A DNA stretch of 64,000 nt from the NCBI RefSeq assembly GCF_000400365.1, contig NZ_BAOG01000030.1, positions 1-64,000 of the forward strand, read 5' to 3'. This document shows positions 18,235 through 28,438 of the stretch, one piece after another. The DNA is from Vibrio jasicida CAIM 1864 = LMG 25398. Lineage in GTDB: Bacteria; Pseudomonadota; Gammaproteobacteria; Enterobacterales; Vibrionaceae. Each line of letters begins with the position of its first letter. The first letter of the stretch is position 1. The notes beneath the pieces were generated by a model, which was not told the DNA's origin, ran no database searches, and saw only the letters and a program-made list of their open reading frames with translations. Both the position numbers and the translations under genes were made by a program.

Positions 18235-19134
18235 ATGTGCGAAAAACCACAAAACCTGTGCAAATCCGTCATCGAACAATTTGCCATCAAAACAGAGTGG
18301 CACGACGATGTGCATTTAGCACCCGCATGTAAAGAACGATTCCTGACTCTAACTGAAATCCCCGAATGGAAACGAGCTGATATCTTTATGGCGGGGCTTG
18401 CTGAACTGCGCGATGGTTACCATGTCGAGCGAGACAAAGTGGGCGTTCATACCTTGCTGTTTACCATTGAAGGTGGCGGTGTTTTGATTACACCGGGTTT
18501 CGTTAAAGAAATTGAGCCTTATACGCTGACTATTTTGCCCGTAGATACGTGTTTTCGATTTGAAATGAATCCAAGCAAAGGACTCTGGAAGATGGTTTGG
18601 CTTCTGCCCCAAAATACAGAGGCTTGGCAGCATCTCTCTGACTTGGGTCAAACCGTGGTGCCGTTTAGGGGCTCTGAGCAGGTATGGTCACTGATGACCT
18701 TACTCTACAACGAAATAGGGGGACGAACGGGGTTTCGTCAGTTGTTGATCAGTGAAGTGCAACGATTGGTAAAAAGTGTTGAAACCCCGATCAGTACATC
18801 GCTATCGCGTGTTCAAACACTCTTTAACGAAGTTGAAGGTCAGTTACACTTGCCTTGGACCATTGCTGAAATGGCCAAGCAGTGTTTTATCAGTGAAGAA
18901 CAGTTCAACCGTTTATCTAAACAGCTTTTCAATATGAGTCCGCGAAGCAAGTTAATTGAGCTTCGTATGCACAAGGCCGCGGACTTATTGCAGTATCCAG
19001 CTTGGTCAGTAGCTATGATTGCCAACCGTTTGGGGTATCGTGACCCTTACAATTTCACCCATCGATTTAAAAAGTTCTACGGCACTTCGCCAACACGTTA
19101 TCGCAAGAGGTTACTGGAGAATCAAAACCAATGA
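18235..19134 (+). CDS. AraC-family regulator divergent from MATE copy 1
   Basis: The 299-residue protein has an N-terminal cupin-like sensor region (about 50-150, with ITPGFVKEIEPYTLTILPVDT) and a C-terminal AraC double helix-turn-helix (about 190-295, WTIAEMAKQCFISEEQFNRL and MIANRLGYRDPYNFTHRFKK). It shares a 52-base intergenic region with the MATE gene and most likely controls it. AGGGACAG precedes the start. The inducer is unknown. Confidence 0.9.
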   Translation: MCEKPQNLCKSVIEQFAIKTEWHDDVHLAPACKERFLTLTEIPEWKRADIFMAGLAELRDGYHVERDKVGVHTLLFTIEGGGVLITPGFVKEIEPYTLTILPVDTCFRFEMNPSKGLWKMVWLLPQNTEAWQHLSDLGQTVVPFRGSEQVWSLMTLLYNEIGGRTGFRQLLISEVQRLVKSVETPISTSLSRVQTLFNEVEGQLHLPWTIAEMAKQCFISEEQFNRLSKQLFNMSPRSKLIELRMHKAADLLQYPAWSVAMIANRLGYRDPYNFTHRFKKFYGTSPTRYRKRLLENQNQ

Positions 19135-19193
19135 GTCGTTTTGATTTCTAATGATCACCTAATAATCGATAAAGTAGAGAATTCAGAAACAAA

Positions 19194-19222
19194 AAAACGA
19201 GGGCAATGACCCTCGTTTTTGT
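19194..19222. terminator. bidirectional terminator
   Basis: AAACGAGGG and CCCTCGTTT arms with flanking A and T runs form a classic two-way terminator between the AraC gene and the convergent MFS gene. Confidence 0.85.
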
Positions 19223-19245
19223 TTGTCTTTTTGCAGAGGTTTGAA

Positions 19246-20406
19246 TTACAAACCTGCAGCCATTTGATGCTTTGATTTTGTTGCAGCGATGAGCATGTAG
19301 ATGCAAGTCGCAAGCAAAGCCGCAAATAGATAGCCCAACAAGCCGTGCATTTGGCCCATGAACTTATCAGCAACCACAGGACCAGCAACTGAGCCGATGC
19401 TGTAGCTAAACAACATCACTTGTGTTGCGGATACAATGAAACGCTCTTCTAAACCTTCACAACCCAAGTTGATTGCAATTGGATACAGTGCAAATGTTGC
19501 CATTCCCAATAGGAACAGCGCTACTGCTAGAACCACCGCTGAGGTAGAAACAAACGTCAGACCAATAGAGAAAATACCCAAAATACAGAAGAATGCCATC
19601 AAGACTGTACGAGCCATGTATTTGTTTAATGTGGTCACCATAGGTTGAACCAACATGCCGCCAAGGATGACAAGTGCCATTAGGGTACCAATATCTTGGT
19701 GACTAATTTTACGGTTTGCTAGCTCTACAGGCATCAAACCGTAGATTGCACCCAAGGTTAAGCCAGAAACAATACAACCAATGATTGCAGCATGGCTTAG
19801 CTTAGAAATTTGTTTAAACGATAGTGCGGTTGATTCGTGGCTGTTTGGTTGTTCACAATCGATGAACAGCAATACTAGCATTGCCATTAGGATCAACGTT
19901 GTGATCGCGATAAAAGGTACACCGCCGCTTACACCAAGGATACCAATACCGAACTGACCAAGTGCAGAACCACCGTACAGAGAAAGCATGTACAGGCTTA
20001 AACGTTTCGCACGAGACGATTCATCACCAGACATTAGCCATGATTCAACAATCACAAACACGCCAGCGACCGCCATACCTGCGATAAAGCGGGCAACAAG
20101 CCATACCATACCGTTTGGAAGAATAGGCATTGCCATAATCGTTAAAGAAAAGGTCGCCAAACATCCAACAAACGCTTTGCGGTGCCCAACGGTTCGCACG
20201 ACACGCTCAAAGAAAATTGCACCAACCAATAGGCCGCCATAGAACACACTCGCCAACCAACTCGCGTAATCAGCAGAGATGTTGTACTCACCAAGCATGA
20301 GGGGAATCAAGCTCATCAAATAGCCTGATGCCACTGCATAAAGAGACAGTGCTACGACCGGAACTGTGACTCGTGGTGATGCTGCGGGAACGACTGTGTT
20401 TTCCAA
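19246..20406 (-). CDS. MFS transporter (YcaD-like)
   Basis: The 386-residue inner-membrane protein has twelve hydrophobic segments and MFS signatures such as GHRKAFVG between helices 2 and 3 and ARFIAGMAVAGVFVIVESWL. It resembles the YcaD subgroup of uncharacterised major facilitator transporters. The only plausible start is TTG at 20404-20406, with AGGCG nine bases upstream; no in-frame ATG occurs before the first helix. The substrate is unknown. Confidence 0.85.
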   Translation of the reverse strand: MENTVVPAASPRVTVPVVALSLYAVASGYLMSLIPLMLGEYNISADYASWLASVFYGGLLVGAIFFERVVRTVGHRKAFVGCLATFSLTIMAMPILPNGMVWLVARFIAGMAVAGVFVIVESWLMSGDESSRAKRLSLYMLSLYGGSALGQFGIGILGVSGGVPFIAITTLILMAMLVLLFIDCEQPNSHESTALSFKQISKLSHAAIIGCIVSGLTLGAIYGLMPVELANRKISHQDIGTLMALVILGGMLVQPMVTTLNKYMARTVLMAFFCILGIFSIGLTFVSTSAVVLAVALFLLGMATFALYPIAINLGCEGLEERFIVSATQVMLFSYSIGSVAGPVVADKFMGQMHGLLGYLFAALLATCIYMLIAATKSKHQMAAGL

Positions 20407-20545
20407 TGTTTTGCGCCTATTAGTTAAGTAAATTTAAGGGGTTATTCGGCGCGAATATGAGGCTAATTAATAGGCAAGTAAAACGATATATTTCAGTCGT
20501 TTCGACAAAAGAAATTTATCGAAATTCTATGGGGAAATGCTGCAT

Positions 20546-20575
20546 AAAAACGCCAGCCTGTAAGTGAGGCTGGCG
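20546..20575 (-). terminator. terminator after trxC
   Basis: CGCCAGCCT and AGGCTGGCG form a 9-bp perfect stem. On the minus strand it is followed by TTTTT, a rho-independent terminator for trxC. Confidence 0.85.
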
Positions 20576-20582
20576 GAAGGAT

Positions 20583-21017
20583 TTATTTGCTAAGTGCCTG
20601 ATTTAACCACTGATCGAATTGAGTCTTCGGTAGGGCGCCGTTGATCATATCCACGCGCTGGCCATTCTTGAAAACCATAATGGTTGGGATGCTACGAATA
20701 CCAAATTGAGCGGCAAGCTGCTGTTGCGCTTCGGTATCAATCTTGACAAAACGAGCGTTTCCGGTCAGTTCTTGTGCCACATCCGAGAAAACAGGCGCAA
20801 AACCAACACATGGATTGCACCATGGTGCCCAAAAATCAACCACAACTGGCGTGTTACTTTCTAGCAGCGCCGAGAAGTTATCGACAGTGCCTTCTATCGG
20901 TGCACCATCAAATAGAGCGTTTTTGCATTTGCCACAACTTGCAGCTTCTGCAACTCGCTCATTAGGGACACGATTTAAACCGCCACAAGACGGGCAACGA
21001 GTTTTAAACGATGACAT
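20583..21017 (-). CDS. trxC: thioredoxin 2 (TrxC)
   Basis: The 144-residue protein has an N-terminal zinc finger (CPSC at 8-11 and CGKC at 28-31) followed by a thioredoxin domain, the TrxC layout. It reduces protein disulphides in the cytoplasm, usually under oxidative stress. The active site reads WCNPC (Cys67/Cys70) instead of the usual WCGPC. MSSFKTRCPSC is taken as the start because AAGGAAG lies just upstream and family members begin there; the frame runs 54 bases further. It is divergent from the FabH-like gene. Confidence 0.95.
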   Translation of the reverse strand: MSSFKTRCPSCGGLNRVPNERVAEAASCGKCKNALFDGAPIEGTVDNFSALLESNTPVVVDFWAPWCNPCVGFAPVFSDVAQELTGNARFVKIDTEAQQQLAAQFGIRSIPTIMVFKNGQRVDMINGALPKTQFDQWLNQALSK

Positions 21018-21182
21018 GACTTCTTCCTTTATGACAACTTGATGAAAACATGACTTACCAGTCAGCCTCATAATTTGTATACTTATTTTTTAGCCTGCCG
21101 AATTATAAGACGGCAAGTCTGTATTTGGACCTGAACAGGTTCTAAGAAATTTCATTAAAATACAACAATAAATAGGTCTGCG

Positions 21183-22280
21183 ATGACAAATTACTACGCT
21201 GAAATTACAGGTTGGGGAAAATGTCTTCCACCAGCCACGCTCTCTAACGATGACCTTAGCACTTTCCTTGAAACTTCAGATGAATGGATTCGCACTCGTA
21301 CTGGTATTGAAAACCGTCGCATCAGCCACGTAAACACGTCTGACATGGCAACGGTAGCCGCGCAACACGCGATGGCTCGTGCAGGTGTAGAAGCGAGTGA
21401 CATCGACCTGATCATTGTTGCGACATGCTCTCCTGACTCTCTTATTCCAAACATTGCTTCTAAGGTTCAGCAAAACCTTGGTATTCGCTCTGCTGCTGCA
21501 TTCGATTTAAACGCGGCATGTACTGGCTTCGTGTACGGCCTAGAAACAGGTACACGTTTGATTCAATCGGGCAACTATCGAAACGCAATCATTATTGGTG
21601 CTGAGCGTCTTTCTTTCTACATCGACTGGGCAATGCGCGATACTGCCGTACTGTTCGGCGATGGTGCAGGGGCCGTTGTTCTGACTCGTACAGAACAAGA
21701 AACCGGTCTATTGCAATCGCAAATTGGTTGTGATGCAAAAGGGCGCGACATCCTTTCTGTACCTAAGTTTGGTACATGCATGGATCGCTTTGCGGAAGAC
21801 AACGGTTACTGGGACTTCAACTTTGTAGGTCAAGAGATCTTCAAACGCGCCGTAAAAGGCATGGGTCTAGCGGCGAAAACGGTTTTGAAAGCTTCAGAAC
21901 TAACCACAGATCAAATTGACGTGGTAATCCCGCACCAAGCAAACATCCGTATCATCCAAACACTGTGTGATCTTTCTGGTATCCCGCAAGAAAAAGCGTT
22001 TGTGAACATCCAAAACTACGGCAACACTTCGGCAGCGACGGTGCCAATCGCATTATGTGAAGCGCTAGAACAAGGCCGTGTTAAGCCAGGCGACAACATG
22101 CTATTAGCAGCGTTCGGTGCTGGCCTAACATGGGGTGCTGCGGTGCTGAAGTGGGGTGACCGCGTAACGCCAATTGCAGAAAGCGACGCTGTGTTACCTG
22201 AGAGTGACAAGTCTGCACTTGAGTTACTAGAGCGTGCTATTAAGCTTTGTAACGAACGCCCACGTGGTGAAGACGCATAA
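21183..22280 (+). CDS. beta-ketoacyl-ACP synthase III-like enzyme (FabH family)
   Basis: The 365-residue thiolase-fold enzyme has the FabH triad: Cys113 in NAACTGF, His in IPHQAN and Asn in NYGNTSAAT. Such enzymes condense acyl-CoA with malonyl-ACP to start fatty-acid chains. It lies outside any fab cluster and has a C-terminal extension of about 35 residues beyond the usual end (WGAAVLKWG), so it is probably a second, non-housekeeping FabH. Substrate choice cannot be read from sequence. Confidence 0.88.
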   Translation: MTNYYAEITGWGKCLPPATLSNDDLSTFLETSDEWIRTRTGIENRRISHVNTSDMATVAAQHAMARAGVEASDIDLIIVATCSPDSLIPNIASKVQQNLGIRSAAAFDLNAACTGFVYGLETGTRLIQSGNYRNAIIIGAERLSFYIDWAMRDTAVLFGDGAGAVVLTRTEQETGLLQSQIGCDAKGRDILSVPKFGTCMDRFAEDNGYWDFNFVGQEIFKRAVKGMGLAAKTVLKASELTTDQIDVVIPHQANIRIIQTLCDLSGIPQEKAFVNIQNYGNTSAATVPIALCEALEQGRVKPGDNMLLAAFGAGLTWGAAVLKWGDRVTPIAESDAVLPESDKSALELLERAIKLCNERPRGEDA

Positions 22281-22320
22281 CTAGCGCTCGCGGTTAACTG
22301 GTCAAAACAAGCAATAAGCG

Positions 22321-22346
22321 AAAGGGAGCACAAGGCTCCCTTTTTT
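22321..22346 (+). terminator. terminator after the FabH-like gene
   Basis: GGGAGC and GCTCCC arms are followed by six T residues, a standard rho-independent terminator. Confidence 0.88.
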
Positions 22347-22367
22347 GTACCTATTTCTTCGCAGGCG

Positions 22368-23693
22368 TTAAGACATAAAACCAAGATTTGATGAAGAGAA
22401 GCTTCGAATGTTTGGGAACACATAATCTAACGCTGCATTGTCACCAATCCCCATCCATTGTGCGAGTGTAGCGCCAACTTGGTCCGCTGCTATTTTCGGA
22501 ATCAAACGACCTTTGGAATAGTCATCTTCGCCATCTAAGACCAGCTCAGGCCAAGTTCCAATAGGTTGGGAACCTTTTACGGCTCCGCCAATTAATAACT
22601 GATGCCCGCCCCAGCCATGGTCGGTACCGTTACCATTATTTGTCATTCTTCGCCCAAAGTCAGACATCGTAAATGTCGTGACATTGTCACTCAATCCCAA
22701 GCGTTCGATAGCTCGATACATAGCAAAGAGGTTTGTGGCGAGATCGCCAAGTAATGCAGGGTGCTTAGACAACTGTGAATCATGGACGTCATAACCGGTG
22801 TGCTTAACAAAGAAGACTTGGCGTTGTTGATTCAACACTCCTTGGCTAGCAATCAATTTATAGACCGTCTGCATTTGTTTCCCCAATGTACTGGAGGTAA
22901 ACAGAGGGGCGTTATCGACATCATTCAACTGTTGAGATAAAACACCGCTCATGGTCATCGACTCATCCACCATGAGATTGAAATGGCCACTGAATGGATT
23001 GTTTGTTGGTGTCGATTGAAGTTGGTCGTAAATCTCTTTGTACAAAGGATTGCCCAAGGCACTTAGCTGTACTGCTCGGTCTTTTTTCAATACCGTTTGA
23101 CGTTGTTCTAATCCTCGCAGCCAAAGTGAATCACCATGCACGCTATAAAGAGGCGTTATTTCAGAAGAAGGGCTCATTACATCCAACATTCTGCCTGCCC
23201 AGCCAAGGTTGGTAAATTCGTCCATGCCACCGCGTAACCAAGAGTTTGTCTGAGAATTATGTGAGAACAGTTGGTCTGGTAACGGTACATCACCAGATTC
23301 GATCGCCTGTTTCGTCATTGGTTGTTCTAGAATTCCGCTATTGAGCACGACGGTGGCGTCACCGTTATCAAACATCTCAGATAGTCGTGCAAGTTTAGGG
23401 TGCATTCCTAAAGGGACGGTATTACCTTGGTTGTCTTTTGCATTGAGGCCAATCGGAATGATCGTATTTTTAGCGACAGACAGTTTGCCTCTGACACTCG
23501 CATATTGGTCATAATGAAAATCAGACAATGGTAATATCGTGTTAATCGCATCATTCCCACCCGCTAAATACACACAGATTAACGCTCGAAAATCGTTGTT
23601 TGGTGAGGCGAGTGTGTAACCTGGTAGCCCAACCGTTGCCAATGCACCAAGAGAAGCGGTTCCTTTGATAAAGTTTCGACGTGAAGTGTCCAT
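22368..23693 (-). CDS. Tat-exported DUF1501 protein
   Basis: The 441-residue protein begins with a twin-arginine signal (SRRNFIKG, then a hydrophobic stretch to about residue 30), so it should be exported folded. The body matches DUF1501, an alkaline-phosphatase-superfamily-like group, with VYLAGGNDAINTILP, MTMSGVL, TFTMSDFGRR and DHGWGGHQLLIGG. The biochemical role is unknown. AGGAG precedes the start. It follows the DUF1800 gene by 9 bases, and these two families are usually found together. Confidence 0.88.
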   Translation of the reverse strand: MDTSRRNFIKGTASLGALATVGLPGYTLASPNNDFRALICVYLAGGNDAINTILPLSDFHYDQYASVRGKLSVAKNTIIPIGLNAKDNQGNTVPLGMHPKLARLSEMFDNGDATVVLNSGILEQPMTKQAIESGDVPLPDQLFSHNSQTNSWLRGGMDEFTNLGWAGRMLDVMSPSSEITPLYSVHGDSLWLRGLEQRQTVLKKDRAVQLSALGNPLYKEIYDQLQSTPTNNPFSGHFNLMVDESMTMSGVLSQQLNDVDNAPLFTSSTLGKQMQTVYKLIASQGVLNQQRQVFFVKHTGYDVHDSQLSKHPALLGDLATNLFAMYRAIERLGLSDNVTTFTMSDFGRRMTNNGNGTDHGWGGHQLLIGGAVKGSQPIGTWPELVLDGEDDYSKGRLIPKIAADQVGATLAQWMGIGDNAALDYVFPNIRSFSSSNLGFMS

Positions 23694-23702
23694 AATTCGC
23701 TC

Positions 23703-25265
23703 CTAATCTTGAATATAAAATTCATTGCCAGATACCGCAGTGAATATCACCAAGGCAAGTTTGGTTTTGGGTACATAGTTGGTTTGATAGTTGTCGAGGA
23801 CATCGAGCATTACTTGCTTCAATCCAGTTGACGCTGTGTTAGCAAAGAAACGCGCATCAATCGCGTCTACTAGCGCGGGGTGGTTGTCTAACAAGCTGTA
23901 GAGCTCGTCCATATCAAGCGTATAAGTGGCGCCGGATTCTTTGCGTACGCTATAGAGCATAAAATTGACCAGTTCACTGTAGACAGACCAGTCAAACAGT
24001 TCATATTCGGGTGAGACCATACCTGTAAAGACGAAATCCGATGAAGGTTGGTAATTGGGAGAATAAAAGTTGAATACAGAAGGAGAACGCAAAGGTCCTT
24101 GGTTTGCAATGTTCATTAATGTCACTGCGCCATCGTATCGCGTGGCGGTTAGGGTGAACCCCGCAGCGCGATGAAAATTAGTAAGTACGAGGATTGGTTC
24201 TTTGACTTTCATGGGGCGATGAGCGGTTAAACCTCTGGCTTCGTCATCGAGCAAAACGGCTTTGATCACGGCATTCAAGTCGCCTTTCACTCCTTTACCA
24301 TTGTTGTTAAACACCGAGGCGACTCTTGCGATGTATTCTGGCGTTGGGTTGGAAGTCACAAATCGTTGAATCAACAACTTAGACACAAATGGCGCAATGT
24401 TGTCGTGTGCCATCAAGAGATCAACAACTCGATTTAGTTCTTCCTCTGCTGTCAATCCGGCTGGGATGATGGTGCCCAATACCGTTTTTTCGCCCGTATC
24501 GTGACGGCTGTTAATGACGCGCATTGGCTTCACAAACAAAGTATCTGACTTGTTCCAACCTGTAAGGACACGAGCCAATTCTTGTATGTCTGCTTGCGAA
24601 TATGTTGCAAGCGGTTGTCCGGTTTCTTGGTCAAATCTAACACTACCATCAAGGTTGAGTTGGTATAACCCAATAGTAAAAAGCTGCATCAATTCGCGAG
24701 CAAAGTTTTCATCAGGTAGGGCACCTGTGACGATATTTTCTTTTGCACTGCCCATCATTGAGAGATAGTTGCCCATCACTGGATGTTTCGCTGTATGAAA
24801 AAGCAAATCTCGATAGTTGCCAAATGCATGCTCAACCAACAAATCGTAATAATTGATTAAACCATCGGGTTTGCTAGAAAGAATTCCTCCATAGCGGGAC
24901 ACGACCAAAATTTGACTAAGTGCGTATGCCATTCGCTGTCTCAACTGATCATCCGCGGTGAGAACGGTTTGATACCACGCATTTTCTCGATTAGCTTGCG
25001 CACCTTTGCTAAACGACGTGGAGTAAAGATCACTGTGAAAAGTGGGAGGCAAAAGAATTTGTTCTGTAATCCAATCTTGGTAACTGCTTCGCTTAACCTG
25101 TTCGATTAACTGAGGTGTTGGACCAAATGTGGTTTGATAGATAAAGCGGGCATCGGCTAAATCTGGGTCATCTTCATCAGCTGAAACCGGACCAACAAAG
25201 AACAGCAGCATTGCGACAAAGCCAAGCACCCAACAAGAAATTTCGTTTTGTTTCTGACGTCTCAT
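23703..25265 (-). CDS. DUF1800 family exported protein
   Basis: The 520-residue protein has an N-terminal signal peptide (about 12-29, ending VSA). The DUF1800 body carries RFIYQTTFGPT, RQRMAYALSQILVVS, NFARELMQLFTIGLYQLN, ELARVLTGWN and LLIQRFVTSNP. Its function is unknown; it pairs with DUF1501 in many bacteria. It is the first gene of the two-gene unit and has a weak ribosome-binding site. Confidence 0.87.
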   Translation of the reverse strand: MRRQKQNEISCWVLGFVAMLLFFVGPVSADEDDPDLADARFIYQTTFGPTPQLIEQVKRSSYQDWITEQILLPPTFHSDLYSTSFSKGAQANRENAWYQTVLTADDQLRQRMAYALSQILVVSRYGGILSSKPDGLINYYDLLVEHAFGNYRDLLFHTAKHPVMGNYLSMMGSAKENIVTGALPDENFARELMQLFTIGLYQLNLDGSVRFDQETGQPLATYSQADIQELARVLTGWNKSDTLFVKPMRVINSRHDTGEKTVLGTIIPAGLTAEEELNRVVDLLMAHDNIAPFVSKLLIQRFVTSNPTPEYIARVASVFNNNGKGVKGDLNAVIKAVLLDDEARGLTAHRPMKVKEPILVLTNFHRAAGFTLTATRYDGAVTLMNIANQGPLRSPSVFNFYSPNYQPSSDFVFTGMVSPEYELFDWSVYSELVNFMLYSVRKESGATYTLDMDELYSLLDNHPALVDAIDARFFANTASTGLKQVMLDVLDNYQTNYVPKTKLALVIFTAVSGNEFYIQD

Positions 25266-25846
25266 AGTTAACTCGCTTACCCAAAGGAACGACTTAAATC
25301 CATTTAACGGGAGTCATGAAGCTCGAAATGAGCTAATTAATAAATTTAGTGAAATCAAGCAGCTGCAAGACGGATTATAGACGGTAAAAATCACTATCAA
25401 AGCTATCAATTACAGAAAATAGTCTGGCTAGGTCTTAATTTGAGATAAGAAAAAACGGATAAGTGACTGAATAGTATTGCTACCAATCCGTTGTGATCGA
25501 ACTCAAATAAAATGTGAAACTTTTTTGAATACGTAGAAATATTGGACGGGGTCACATGTCAGAAATTACGTCTGACTTCATACTGATATAACAGTTAGTT
25601 TGATGGTTGTGAGCTTTTAAGACAATTGGCTCTATAAAAAACATGCCAGAGTGATTACCTTACTGATCGATTTATTAATTAAGTTGCATAAAGCGTTAAT
25701 AAGCTCACGATTGTACATAAATCGCACAAATAAATGCGACCAATAGCTAACATTTACCGGGTCGATAACTTCGACACAGTTCAATCCGCAGCTAGTAAAG
25801 AGGAGAGGTAATAGCTGCACCATAAATGTTGGATAGGAGAGCACAC
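25266..25846. promoter_or_regulatory. 581-base divergent region between DUF1800 and the broken lipoprotein gene
   Basis: I see no gene in this AT-rich stretch. It contains a GTCAGA/TCTGAC inverted repeat at 25558-25576 and an AGGAGAG ribosome-binding site just before 25847. Promoters for both neighbours are expected but not certain. Confidence 0.35.
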
Positions 25847-28314
25847 ATGGAAGCTCGCAAAACTATGCTTGCTGTTGTTATTGCATCTACGGTCGCTGCG
25901 TGTGGCAGTGATGACAATGATGAGAGCGCCAGTCAAACGTACACACTTAATGGTACCGTCGTGGATGGGTACATCTATAACGCTTTAGTCTGGATGGACG
26001 TCGATAGAGATGGTGAGCTAGACGCCGATGAACCTCAGGCAAACACTGGCCTTGATGGTACCTACTCATTTCAAATTTCAGAAGCACAAAAGGACGCCTT
26101 AGTGGGTGTACCAATTTTGGCTCAGTTAACGAACGACTCTGTCGATGTGGGAACTGAACCCCCAACCACGATGGAAGAGTTAGAGCAGAAAATCGCTGCC
26201 AATGAAGCAGAGAAGGTCTTTGAAGATACTGAAGAAGGGCACGCCATTGTTCTTGGCATGCCCCCTTTAACACAAGCCGACTTTGATGATCTTGAAGATG
26301 GCGAACTTGATGGTCAGGTTATTAACCCTTTTACTACCCAGTTCATGAAGAGCTGACGTCTCGAATAAGCGCCGTTCTGGAAGATCAAAACCTCGATGAG
26401 TTGAGTGATGAGAAAATAGCAGCGCTGCTTGTTTCGCTTGGGAGCCTAGTGAACCAAGCAATTGACGATGCAGTCGACGAGTTAAAAGAAGAGCTTGAAG
26501 ATAGCACCTTGACCGATGAAGAGCTTAAAGCCCGTTTGATGGGGGATTTTATCGCTGAAGGCGACACAGGCGAAATCCTCGAACTAGCTGAAAGTAAAGT
26601 CGACGAGCGCGTATCGGATGAACGAGTCGCCGAGGAACTGGAAGATGAAAACCCCGATGGTAAGGTGACCCATTACTCGTATACCGACAGCTACTACGGT
26701 GTGCCAGATAACATGGATATCGCTTTAGACTTTACCGTGGAAGGCAGTGAAACGGAAATTGTCGATGAAACCGCGAACACATTGACCTATCAAGCGACTG
26801 CTACAGAGTATTATCAACGAGCCGGTGTAAAAACGGTGTTCAGTACATTCACAGAGGAAGCGGTGCAGAACCTTGATGACGGTACTTTCACGGCCAAGAT
26901 AACGTTTAAAGCAGACTTGAACTTCGATGGCGAGTTTGATTTCACCAGCCATGTATATGATGTCGGTGTTGCAGATGAGGGCGAGACTCGCGGTCAGTGG
27001 GAGTTTACTCGTTACATTGATGAGTCTAACCCCGCAGACTCTGGTGGTGACAGCGTCACTACCGATGACCCAGAGCGAGAGTTAAGCTACAGCACGGTTG
27101 ATTTGTTCGCAGAAGCCATCATGGCTGGCGATATGTCTGGTGTGGACTTACTTCAAACCATGGTTGAGGTGGAAGAAGCAACGACTGAATACGATTACGA
27201 ATCTCGTGAATTTAAAGAGTACGACCTAGACGCTGCAGTTCCTCTAGAAGCGGCTACCTATGCGCAAGTTCGTGAACGATGGGACTATGTGGATGGTGGT
27301 AACAAAGAAGTCATCATGCATGATTGGGATGCAGACGGTTCAGTTAATGAAACGACAACAAGTATGAACAATGCCGATGGCTCCGAGTCATACACGAAAG
27401 CAGGCCCAATTTGGAACTGGGATGGTTCAGTTAGCTTCGAATACCAAGTCAATTATTGGGAAGAATATACCTATACCAAGGGTGTCAACGACGACAGTCA
27501 GAAAATCGAAACGTGTGTGGGTGGCAAATATATTCTCGATGAAGCTAACGCGATCAAGAAAGTCGATGAAAATGGCGATGGTATGAGGTTCAACCGTTGG
27601 GACGAAGTGAAAACCTATTGGTCAGAGACAGATATTCGTACTCATGTTGAATGGCAACACTTTGCAATTGAAGGGTATGACTACACCTTTAACGATGGTG
27701 GACAAAAATACAGTACTTTAATCAACGACAATTACACTGGTTATCCTGATTACGTTGGTCCTTATATTGAAGATTTAGACGAACTGGTCGATGGTTGGAT
27801 CGAAGAAGAGTTGTCTGAACAAGCGATCTGGTTGCGAGTCATTGGTGAGTCTATCCGTGGCGTGAGCCGCAGTGAAGGTTACGATTACTGCGAGGTCAAT
27901 GAGACTGGTGCATCAGTCAATGCCGCGTTGTTGGCGTCGGAGCTAACAAACTGTGGTGGCCTACAACCATTAACGACGGATGACGTTGTCGATTCAAGGC
28001 TGACGAGACGCAAAGGAAACGGCGTTGAAGTTCGTTTCTGGGATATCTATGAAGGTGGTATGGCCGATCGCGAGACTTGGAAAGCCGATGGCAATACTGA
28101 AAACCTCGGTTGGGATTGGAGTATCACCTCAGAAGGTTACTTAAGGTTAAGCAAAGGAGACGATTTTGTCCGTTTGATTGCGCCTTACTTCAAAGGTGAA
28201 TATGGCGCTGCCGTTATTATCTTTGACGAGTACTCAGATACAAGTATGAACGAAATGTGGAGTACGTATTTTGTCGATACTGTGGATTTATACATACCAC
28301 CGCAACCAGAGTAA
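25847..28314 (+). pseudogene. large acidic lipoprotein gene with one frameshift
   Basis: The first part (25847-26356) starts with a lipoprotein signal whose lipobox is VAAC, followed by a Carboxypeptidase-regulatory-like beta repeat (GTVVDGYIYNALVWMDVDRDGELDADE, with acidic calcium-like spacing). It stops at 26354-26356. The second part (to 28314) continues the same protein in another frame, with EELTSRISAVL directly in line after NPFTT. A one-base deletion near 26341 (CAGTT from CAGGTT) would restore NPFTTQVHEEL and give about 822 residues. The C-terminal part is rich in Asp, Glu, Tyr and Trp and has no family I recognise. Either the strain carries a broken gene or the base call is wrong. 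Confidence 0.8.
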
Positions 28315-28369
28315 AAAAGCGAAGGTGCTTGCAGCATCAATAACGAAATAAGCACAAGAGCTTAAACTA

Positions 28370-28413
28370 AAAAGCCGCTCACTCATTGTATTAACACGAG
28401 TGCGCGGCTTTTT
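28370..28413. terminator. bidirectional terminator
   Basis: AAAAGCCGC and GCGGCTTTT arms enclose a CACTC/GAGTG stem. A and T runs on either side serve the lipoprotein gene and the convergent reductase gene. Confidence 0.82.
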
Positions 28414-28438
28414 GTTTTAACGGTTTAGGCTGAACGGT

